A stretch of DNA of 8,780 nt. Origin: JAKAIY01 sp036258195. Its GTDB lineage: Bacteria > Chloroflexota > Ktedonobacteria > Ktedonobacterales > JADMIN01. Below the pieces are notes generated by a model. The model searched no databases, was not told the DNA's origin, and was given only the letters and a program-made list of their open reading frames with translations. The first letter of the stretch is position 1. Every line of letters begins with the position of its first letter. The translations under genes and the position numbers were made by a program. The stretch is from contig DATAED010000423.1 of the NCBI GenBank assembly GCA_036258195.1, positions 1 through 8,780 of the forward strand, given 5' to 3'. Below are positions 1 to 5,671 of this stretch, one piece after another.

Positions 1-7
1 TTGGCCC

Positions 8-36
8 TTGCCGCGTGGCGTGGCGCGGCGTACCAT
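8..36 (+). promoter_or_regulatory. Possible sigma-70-type promoter upstream of the molybdopterin oxidoreductase
   Basis: A TTGCCG hexamer (8-13; four of six matches to TTGACA) and a TACCAT hexamer (31-36; four of six matches to TATAAT) are separated by exactly 17 bases. Transcription would begin near position 43 and give a leader of about 35 bases before the ATG at 78. This is pattern matching in GC-rich DNA at the window edge, so a chance match is quite possible. Confidence 0.25.
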
Positions 37-77
37 GCCTCCTATGGATCATTCCAGTGCGAGACAGAGGAGCAGCC

Positions 78-2285
78 ATGACCGCCACGCAGCCAGCGAC
101 CAACGGGGCCACCGGGAACGAGGGGATCGGCGACAAGAGCCTGCGCATCGTGCGCGGGGCCTGCCCGCACGACTGCCCCGATACCTGCGCCACCGTCACC
201 GAGGTGCGCGATGGCCGCGCCGTCAGCTTTGGCGGCGCCGCTGAGCATCCCATCACCCAGGGCTGGCTCTGCGCCAAGGTGCGCCCCTATCTGGAACGCG
301 TCTATCATCCCGACCGCCTGCTCTATCCGCTGCGGCGCGTCGGCCCCAAGGGCCAGCCAGCCGAGTGGCGGCGCATCTCCTGGGATGAGGCTATCGGCGA
401 GATCACCGACCGCTGGAAGGCCATCATCGCGGAGTATGGCGCGGCGGCCATCCTGCCGTACTCCTACAGCGGCACGTTGGGCCTCGTGCAGCTTGGCGTC
501 TGCGACGAGCGGCTGTGGAATCGCATGGGCGCCAGCGCGCTGCTGAGCGAGGCTATCTGCGGGGCCGCCGCCGAGCGCGCCGTCTCCGCCACGCTGGGCG
601 ACCGCTGGGGCCTCGACATGCGCGACCTGAGCGCCAGCAAGCTCATCATCATCTGGGGCAATAATCCCGCCAGCACGGGGCCGCACTATATGCCCTTCCT
701 GCGCGAGGCGCAGCGTAACGGCTCCTATGTCGTGGTGATCGACCCGCGCCGCACGCTCACCGCGCGCTCGGCCAATGAGCACATCCAGCCGCTGCCCGCC
801 ACCGACGCCGCGCTGGCGCTGGGGCTGATGCACGTCATCTTCAGCGCAGACTTGCACGACGAAGCCTGGCTGGAGGCCAATAGCGTCGGCTGGCGCGACC
901 TGCGCGACCGTGCGGCGCAGTATCCGCCGGAGCGCGTGGCCGGCATCACTGGCGTGCCAGCCGAGACGATCATCGCGCTGGGGCGGCGCATCGGGACGAC
1001 GCAGCCCTCCGTGCTGAAATTCGCCGATGGCGTGCAGCGACACGGCAATGGTGGGCAGACGGCGCGCGCGCTGGCCTGCCTCAGCGCCATCACCGGGCAG
1101 ATCGGCAAGCGCGGCGGTGGGCTGGCCTACAGCACCAGCGGCTACATCCACTGGGACGCCGAGGCGGTCGGCCACGCCAGCGAGTGTCCGCCAGAGCCGC
1201 GCGAGCTCAACATCAACCGGCTCGGCGCGTCGCTGAGTGGTGAGGTGAGCGACCCGCCCATCATGTCGCTCTACGTCTACTGCGCCAATCCCGCCGCCTC
1301 CACGCCCAATACGCAGCGCGTGCTGGCGGGCCTGCGCCGCGACGACCTCTTCACCGTCTCGCACGAGCTGTTCATGACCGACACGGCGCGCGAGGCCGAC
1401 ATCGTGCTGCCCGCCACCAGCCAGCTCGAACACACCGATCTGCACAAAGCCTACGGTCAGACCTTCCTGACCTACAATGCTCCGGCCATCGCGCCGCTGG
1501 GCGAGGCGAAGAGCAACTGGGATGTCATGCGGCTGCTGGCGGCGGGCATGGGCTACGATGAGCCGTGGCTGCGGCAGGAGGCCGACGAGGTCATCGCCGA
1601 GGTGCTGGACGCCACTCGCGCGACCAATTCGCTGCTGGAGGGCATCACGCTGGAGCGGCTGAAGGCCGAGAGCTACGTGCCGCTGAACTTCGCGCCCGGC
1701 CAGACGATTCCTTTCGGCGATCTGCGCTTCCCAACGCCCTCTGGCAAGGTGGAGCTGCGCTGCGAGCGCCTGGCCGCCGAGGGGATCGACCCGCTGCCCG
1801 ACTACGCGCCGCCCGCCGAGTATGCGGGCTGGGCCGAGCGCCGCGCGGCGGGCGAAGATGACCGCCTGGCGCTGATCTCTGGCGCCGCCCACCACTTCGT
1901 CTCCAGCAGCATGGCCAATGTGCCGAGCCTGCTCAAGCGCGAGGGCGAGCCGTTCATCGAGCTGAACGCCGAGGATGCGCGGGAGCGCGGCATCGCGCCG
2001 GGCGATCTGGTGGAGCTGCGCAACGCGCGGGGCTGGTGCCACGCGCGCGCGGTCATCTCCAACACGACCCAGCGCGGCGTGGCCGTCTCGCCCAAGGGGC
2101 GCTGGCCCAGCCTCAACGCCGATGGCCGCAACATCAACTCGACCACCTCCGACGCGCTTGCTGATCTGGCTGGCCAGAGCACCTTCCACAGCAATCTGGT
2201 TAGCGTGCGGCGGGTCGCGCCTGCCGCTGAAAAATCCGTCACGACCAGCGCAACCGCAGATGTCGCAGCGGTGTTTCACCCCTAG
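78..2285 (+). CDS. Molybdopterin-dependent oxidoreductase with N-terminal [4Fe-4S] site (BisC/formate dehydrogenase-like family)
   Basis: A 735-residue catalytic subunit of the molybdenum bis-MGD oxidoreductase superfamily. The N-terminus holds a four-cysteine cluster site, C29-x3-C33-x3-C37-x27-C65, in the form ACPHDCPDTCA, followed by the usual CxK (K67). The central region binds molybdopterin. Cys161, in a LSEAICGAAAE stretch, lies about where the protein ligand to Mo is found in relatives, but that assignment is inferred. Residues from about 595 to 715 form the C-terminal dinucleotide-binding barrel (LISGAAHH, GDLVELRNARG, NINSTTSDAL). No twin-arginine signal is seen, so the protein should be cytoplasmic. 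The ATG at 78 follows an AGAGGAG Shine-Dalgarno site; an in-frame GTG at 15 would add 21 residues that do not look like the family. No iron-sulfur, membrane or chaperone partner subunit is adjacent. The family covers formate, nitrate, thiosulfate and other substrates; the substrate cannot be read from this sequence. Confidence 0.9.
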   Translation: MTATQPATNGATGNEGIGDKSLRIVRGACPHDCPDTCATVTEVRDGRAVSFGGAAEHPITQGWLCAKVRPYLERVYHPDRLLYPLRRVGPKGQPAEWRRISWDEAIGEITDRWKAIIAEYGAAAILPYSYSGTLGLVQLGVCDERLWNRMGASALLSEAICGAAAERAVSATLGDRWGLDMRDLSASKLIIIWGNNPASTGPHYMPFLREAQRNGSYVVVIDPRRTLTARSANEHIQPLPATDAALALGLMHVIFSADLHDEAWLEANSVGWRDLRDRAAQYPPERVAGITGVPAETIIALGRRIGTTQPSVLKFADGVQRHGNGGQTARALACLSAITGQIGKRGGGLAYSTSGYIHWDAEAVGHASECPPEPRELNINRLGASLSGEVSDPPIMSLYVYCANPAASTPNTQRVLAGLRRDDLFTVSHELFMTDTAREADIVLPATSQLEHTDLHKAYGQTFLTYNAPAIAPLGEAKSNWDVMRLLAAGMGYDEPWLRQEADEVIAEVLDATRATNSLLEGITLERLKAESYVPLNFAPGQTIPFGDLRFPTPSGKVELRCERLAAEGIDPLPDYAPPAEYAGWAERRAAGEDDRLALISGAAHHFVSSSMANVPSLLKREGEPFIELNAEDARERGIAPGDLVELRNARGWCHARAVISNTTQRGVAVSPKGRWPSLNADGRNINSTTSDALADLAGQSTFHSNLVSVRRVAPAAEKSVTTSATADVAAVFHP

Positions 2286-2293
2286 GCGCGTCA

Positions 2294-2332
2294 ACCGGCG
2301 CGCCGGTGGGCTGGCAGGGAAACGCCAGCCCA
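2294..2332. other. Palindrome plus stem-loop between the oxidoreductase and the transporter
   Basis: Two inverted repeats lie back to back in the 69-bp gap. ACCGGCGCGCCGGT (2294-2307) is a perfect 14-bp palindrome. It is followed by a 9-bp stem TGGGCTGGC / GCCAGCCCA (2307-2315 and 2324-2332) with an 8-base loop. There is no T-run after either, so a standard intrinsic terminator is not evident. The stem ends next to a GGAGGG sequence 17 bases before the GTG of the transporter gene, so the structure could influence read-through or translation of that gene. Function is inferred. Confidence 0.5.
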
Positions 2333-2354
2333 GGAGGGAAGCGAGGACATCTCG

Positions 2355-3320
2355 GTGAGAGCGCGAGATTTCGGGGCGCTGCTGGCGCTGGCTGCGCTGT
2401 GGGGCGGCGCCTTCCTCTTCATCCGCGTGGGGGCGCGCGCCATCGGCCCGACAACGCTGGCCGAGGCGCGCGTCGTGCTGGCGGGCGCGGCGTTGCTGCT
2501 CTACATGGCGGCGACGCGCGCCAGCCTCGATCTGCGTGGCCGCTGGAAGCGCTACCTGATCATGGGCGTGCTGCAGGGCGCCATCCCCTACACGCTCATC
2601 AGCACAGCGGAGCTGCATCTGACCGCTGGCCTGGCCGCCATCCTGAACGCTACCACGCCGCTCTTTGGCGCGCTGGTGGCCGCCGTCTGGCTGCGTGATC
2701 GACTGACGGTCAAGAAGGGCGTGGGACTGCTCATCGGGCTGGTGGGCGTCGCCGTGGTGACGGGCTGGAGCGCGCTGCCGTGGTCGCTGACGACGGCGCT
2801 GGCGGTGGGCGCTTCGCTCACAGCCGCCTTCTCCTATGGCATCGCGGGCAACTTCGCCAGGCGCGCCTTCGCAGGCGTGCCGCCGCTGGCCAGCGCCACC
2901 GGGCAGCAGCTCGGCGCGGCGGTGGCGCTGGCTCCTCTCGCCCTGCCCATCGCCGCGACCTCCGCGCCGTGGACGCATGTGACGCTGGGCGTGGCCTGGG
3001 CGGTGGTGGCGCTGGCGATTGGCTGCACCTCGGTCGCCTTCCTGCTCTACTTCTATCTGATCGGCAGCATCGGAGCCGTGCCGACACTCAGCGTGACCTT
3101 CATCACGCCGGTCTTTGGCATCATCTGGAGCGCCATCTTTCTGAGTGAGCAGATCACAGCGGGCGTCGTCGTTGGCATGGCGATCATCTTCATCGGCGTG
3201 CTGCTGGTGATGGGCGTCCGGCTGCCGCGCCTGGCGAGCCGCGCGCGACGCGCCGACCGAGCGCTGGCCAATGAGACGCCCTCTGGCGAGCGGCCCGCAA
3301 CCGCCGGGAGCAGGCGATGA
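2355..3320 (+). CDS. EamA/DMT-superfamily transporter (10 TM)
   Basis: A 321-residue inner-membrane protein of the drug/metabolite transporter superfamily, with two EamA repeats of about five helices each (roughly residues 6-138 and 147-288). Family signatures are visible: ALWGGAFLFIRVGA near the N-terminus, LNATTPLFGALVAA at about 98-111 closing the first repeat, and TFITPVFGIIWSAIFLSE at about 248-265 in the second. Residues after about 290 form a basic, hydrophilic cytoplasmic tail. Relatives export amino acids, nucleosides, drugs or other metabolites; the substrate is not predictable here. The start is a GTG at 2355, preceded by GAGGA at a 7-base spacing; it gives a normal first helix. 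The stop overlaps the start of the sigma factor gene (ATGA, 3317-3320), which points to translational coupling. Confidence 0.9.
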   Translation: MRARDFGALLALAALWGGAFLFIRVGARAIGPTTLAEARVVLAGAALLLYMAATRASLDLRGRWKRYLIMGVLQGAIPYTLISTAELHLTAGLAAILNATTPLFGALVAAVWLRDRLTVKKGVGLLIGLVGVAVVTGWSALPWSLTTALAVGASLTAAFSYGIAGNFARRAFAGVPPLASATGQQLGAAVALAPLALPIAATSAPWTHVTLGVAWAVVALAIGCTSVAFLLYFYLIGSIGAVPTLSVTFITPVFGIIWSAIFLSEQITAGVVVGMAIIFIGVLLVMGVRLPRLASRARRADRALANETPSGERPATAGSRR

Positions 3321-4009
3321 GCGCGCCCTTGACACGCCGCCCCACGCGGCGGAGCAGCCACGCGCCGCCGCTGGCAGGGCGGCAGGAGGAGTTGATGCTG
3401 AGCGATGTGGCGCTGGCCGCCGCGCTCGCGGACAACCTGGATAGCGCCTTCGAGTCGCTGGTGTGCGGCTGGAGCCAGCGGCTCTACGCCTTCAGCCTGC
3501 GCATGACAGGCCGCTCGCGTGACGCGGAGGAGCTGGCGGAGGAAACGCTGGTGCAAGCCTGGCGGGCGCTGGAGGGCTACGAGCCAGAGCGCCGCCGCGC
3601 GTTGCGGGTGCGGCCGTGGCTCTTCCAGATTGCGGCCAATCTGGCGCGCAACCGCGCTCGCTCGGCGCGGCGCAATCCAGCGCTCTCGCTGGATGCGGGC
3701 GCAGGCGCCGACGGCCAGAGCTTCTCCGCCGCCGCCGAGCGCATCGCCGATGATGATCCACTGGGCGCGCCGGGCGCCGCACTGGAGCGCCAGGAGCGGC
3801 TCGACGAGCTGGCCGCGCTGCTGCTGACGCTGCCCGAGGCGCAGCGTGTCGTCGTCATCCTGCGGCACATCGAGGGCATGCAATACGCCGCCATCGCCGA
3901 GGTCGTGGGCGAGCCGGTCGGCACCGTCAAATCGCACGCCAGCCGTGGCGTGGCGCGCTTGCGCAAGACGCTCGAACGCGAGCGCGTGGCCGCAGCGCAG
4001 GAGGCATAA
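3317..4009 (+). CDS. ECF-type RNA polymerase sigma-70 factor
   Basis: A 230-residue group-4 (ECF) sigma factor that would direct RNA polymerase to a small set of promoters. Region 2 spans about residues 44-118, including the DAEELAEETLVQAWRAL helix (69-85, -10 recognition) and RPWLFQIAANLARNRAR (99-115). A variable linker follows, then region 4 (about 160-216), with TLPEAQRVVVILRHIEG and the helix-turn-helix AIAEVVGEPVGTVKSHASRG for the -35 element. Regions 1 and 3 are absent, as expected. The start is uncertain. The ATG at 3317 overlaps the transporter stop, and codons 1-27 keep the strong third-position G/C bias of real coding sequence (25 of 27). An in-frame ATG at 3395 (Met27) has a better Shine-Dalgarno, AGGAGG at 3384-3389, and gives a more typical length of 204 residues. 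No anti-sigma factor gene is nearby; the alkyltransferase gene begins two bases after the stop. Confidence 0.9.
   Translation: MSAPLTRRPTRRSSHAPPLAGRQEELMLSDVALAAALADNLDSAFESLVCGWSQRLYAFSLRMTGRSRDAEELAEETLVQAWRALEGYEPERRRALRVRPWLFQIAANLARNRARSARRNPALSLDAGAGADGQSFSAAAERIADDDPLGAPGAALERQERLDELAALLLTLPEAQRVVVILRHIEGMQYAAIAEVVGEPVGTVKSHASRGVARLRKTLERERVAAAQEA
3384..3397 (+). promoter_or_regulatory. Strong internal ribosome-binding site and alternative start of the sigma factor gene
   Basis: AGGAGG (3384-3389) lies five bases before an in-frame ATG (3395-3397). It is the best Shine-Dalgarno match near the sigma gene and could be the true start, or a second start producing a form without the 26-residue Arg/Pro-rich N-terminus. 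Confidence 0.45.
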
Positions 4010-4011
4010 TC

Positions 4012-4839
4012 ATGAGTAACCTTCGTCCGCGCGTGGATGGCCTCTCGGCAGCGCGCGATCTGCTGGGTGATCTTCGCGCGCTTGGCCAGACGCCTGCGCC
4101 CTCCACCTGTGTCAGCGGCACGCTGACGCGCGTCGGGCTGGCGGATTCGTATCTGACCATCGAGACGCCGCTGGGTCTGGTCTACGTCGCGTGGAATGAG
4201 CGCGGCCTCTCGGTCGCACGGCGCGCCTCGACCAATGGCGAGTTCGAGGTGGAGGCGTATGCGCTGCTGGGGCGGCGTGTCTTTCTGGAGACCGAGCCAC
4301 CGCGCCGGATGGAGCAGGCGCTGCGGGAGTGGCTGGCGGGCGACCGCCGCGCTCCGCTGACGTTCGATCTGCGCGGGCAGACGCCGTTCATGCAGGCGGC
4401 GCTGCTGAAGGCGCGCGAGATTCCCTATGGCGAGGTGCGTCCATATAGCTGGGTCGCGCGCGAGATCGGCCATCCTGCTGCTGTGCGTGCGGTCGGCACG
4501 GCGATGGCGCGCAATCCTGTGCCAGTCTTCATCCCGTGCCATCGGGTCGTGCGCGCCGATGGACACCTGGGCGCCTATGGCATGGGCGGCCCGGAGTCGA
4601 AGCGGATCATCCTGCAGGCCGAGGGGCTGAACGTTGCGCAGATCGAGTCGCTGGCAGCGTCTGGTGTGCGCTATGTGAGCAGCGCCAGCGGCGACTCCTA
4701 CTGCTATCCTTCGTGCCACTTCGCCCGGAGCATCGCGCCGGAGCAGGTCGTCACCTTCGCCGGCGAAGAGGAGGCCGTCGCGGCGGGGTACATCCCGTGT
4801 GATGTCTGCCGCCCGCCTTTGCCAGCGCTGGCGAGCTAA
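4012..4839 (+). CDS. O6-alkylguanine-DNA alkyltransferase with C-terminal Ada-type zinc-binding domain
   Basis: A 275-residue DNA repair protein that should transfer alkyl groups from O6-alkylguanine (and O4-alkylthymine) to its own cysteine. Residues 46-118 look like the N-terminal ribonuclease-H-like half (YLTIETPLGLVYVAWNERG). Residues 123-205 are the catalytic half, with the IPYGEVRPYSWVAREIG helix-turn-helix, Arg159 in the AVRAVGTAMARNP segment, and the acceptor Cys176 in IPCHRVV. Residues 219-270 resemble the metal-binding domain of Ada (PF02805-like): C231-x3-C235-x27-C263-x2-C266 with YCYPSC and AAGYIPCDVCRP, nearly the spacing of the Ada N-domain, where the first Cys takes methyl groups from phosphotriesters. 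No AraC-type domain is present. Residues 1-43 match nothing I recognise. AGGAGG at 3998-4003, inside the end of the sigma gene, is the ribosome-binding site. The gene is the last of the plus-strand group. Confidence 0.9.
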   Translation: MSNLRPRVDGLSAARDLLGDLRALGQTPAPSTCVSGTLTRVGLADSYLTIETPLGLVYVAWNERGLSVARRASTNGEFEVEAYALLGRRVFLETEPPRRMEQALREWLAGDRRAPLTFDLRGQTPFMQAALLKAREIPYGEVRPYSWVAREIGHPAAVRAVGTAMARNPVPVFIPCHRVVRADGHLGAYGMGGPESKRIILQAEGLNVAQIESLAASGVRYVSSASGDSYCYPSCHFARSIAPEQVVTFAGEEEAVAAGYIPCDVCRPPLPALAS

Positions 4840-5528
4840 TAGACAGGCGGCGGAGACAGGACGGCGCTGGCGGGCAGGACGCCCTTGCAGATCGCCACGA
4901 CTGAGGCGTTCACCTCGCGTATGTTGGTGGCGATCATCACGAGCCGCTGGAGGGGCAGCGCCGCGAATGGCTCCTGCTTGATGGCGTATTGCAGCCGCAC
5001 CAGCAGGGCGGCGCTGAACTCCTGTACCTCCTCGTCACGCTGTACGAGCACCTGTGCCTGCTCCAGGTTGCGCGCCGCCGTCACGAGGAAGGCGCCGCGC
5101 ATCTGCTGGTAGACCAAAGAGATCAGCATGCCAAGGATATCAGGGGCGTCCGGAGCGTAGCGTTGCAGCAGTTCATCGCCCTGCCCCGCCAGCACGAGCG
5201 ACCAATCGGCGATGTGACCGGAGAGGTCGGCGATGCGGCTGTATTCGCTGACGGCCTGACGCAGCTCGGCGATGCGGCGCATGTCATCGCCGATGGGAAC
5301 GTAGCGCTGGATGACATCGCGCACTCGCCGGTCGAGCACGGCGCGCGCCGTTACGGCCCAGCCCGCCGACTCGATGGCGAAGCGCGCAGACTCTGGTTCT
5401 GGCACGAAGAGGCCAGCGCAGGAGTAGCGAAACGCATCGCATACGACGATGCCCATCTCGGTGGTATCACTGGCCAATCTGCCAATCGCCTCAGGGAGAT
5501 CTTCCGTCGGCCCTACCGTCTGCGCCAT
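4836..5528 (-). CDS. PhoU-like domain protein, diverged
   Basis: A 230-residue, mostly alpha-helical soluble protein with no signal peptide or membrane segment. Its layout recalls two PhoU-type three-helix repeats, at about residues 18-112 and 125-217. In the first, a DRRVRD helix is followed by DDMRRIAELRQAVSEYSRIADLSGHIAD (81-108), comparable to the DLR...ERIGDLAxNIA pattern of PhoU. In the second, RDEEVQEF and IATNIREVNASVVAI (199-213) occupy the equivalent place, but the acidic ERxGD metal-binding residues have become REVNAS. Classical PhoU proteins modulate the PstSCAB transporter and PhoR; no phosphate genes are present here, so a phosphate role is not supported by context. The start at 5528 is an ATG with GAGG 8 bases upstream. 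The final codons overlap the alkyltransferase gene on the other strand by four bases. The fold assignment is by eye from pattern and could be wrong. Confidence 0.6.
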   Translation of the reverse strand: MAQTVGPTEDLPEAIGRLASDTTEMGIVVCDAFRYSCAGLFVPEPESARFAIESAGWAVTARAVLDRRVRDVIQRYVPIGDDMRRIAELRQAVSEYSRIADLSGHIADWSLVLAGQGDELLQRYAPDAPDILGMLISLVYQQMRGAFLVTAARNLEQAQVLVQRDEEVQEFSAALLVRLQYAIKQEPFAALPLQRLVMIATNIREVNASVVAICKGVLPASAVLSPPPVY

Positions 5529-5532
5529 GTGC

Positions 5533-5554
5533 TACGCCTCATTTACGCCTCATT
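5533..5554 (-). repeat. 11-bp tandem duplication containing the ribosome-binding site of the PhoU-like gene
   Basis: On the minus strand AATGAGGCGTA occurs twice in perfect tandem (5554-5544 and 5543-5533). Each copy carries a GAGG Shine-Dalgarno core; the nearer one lies 8 bases from the ATG at 5528. The ATGs within the repeats are out of frame with the gene. Confidence 0.7.
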
Positions 5555-5620
5555 CTGTGCGTCGGCAAGCTCTGCGTAGATCGCGCATACACAGGATATC
5601 TTGCTCTACTACAACGTCGT

Positions 5621-5660
5621 CGCGCCGCATCCGTTCGGTCTGCCCGGCCTGCCCGGCGCG
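5621..5660. other. Inverted repeat downstream of thiL
   Basis: CGCGCCG (5621-5627) and CGGCGCG (5654-5660) are 7-bp inverted arms around 26 bases that include two TGCCCGGC direct copies (5641-5648, 5650-5657). In the direction of thiL transcription the structure begins about 11 bases after the stop codon. No T-run follows, so a terminator role is only a possibility. I see no gene in the 143-bp gap 5529-5671. Confidence 0.25.
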
Positions 5661-5671
5661 CTCTGCTCACA

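Noticed and set aside
551..565. Selenocysteine formate dehydrogenase
   Set aside because: The expected ligand region has an ordinary TGC cysteine codon; there is no in-frame TGA and no SECIS-like context to support selenocysteine.
42..3335. A 1097-codon open frame on the minus strand across the oxidoreductase and transporter genes
   Set aside because: It is in exact codon register with both plus-strand genes (which share the same phase), where stops require TTA, CTA or TCA sense codons that this GC-rich genome rarely uses. Its translation is Arg/Gly/His-rich low-complexity sequence, while the plus-strand proteins have clear family motifs.
4012..4150. An anti-sigma factor domain fused to the N-terminus of the alkyltransferase
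   Set aside because: The first 43 residues follow a sigma gene, but they contain no HxxxCxxC zinc motif and no transmembrane helix, and are too short for a known anti-sigma fold. Kept only as a hypothesis within the operon finding.
3577..4719. A 380-codon minus-strand open frame across the sigma factor and alkyltransferase genes
   Set aside because: Same antisense effect: no recognisable domain, compositionally biased, and fully covered by two well-supported genes on the other strand.
4989..5579. A 196-codon plus-strand open frame opposite the PhoU-like gene
   Set aside because: Translation is rich in His, Arg and Gln with no domain pattern, and no ribosome-binding site stands out. The minus-strand frame has the heptad-like helical pattern and a good start.
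5587..5620. A sigma-70 promoter for the PhoU-like gene (TTGTAG, 17 bases, TGTATG on the minus strand)
   Set aside because: Only three of six matches in each hexamer; not better than chance.
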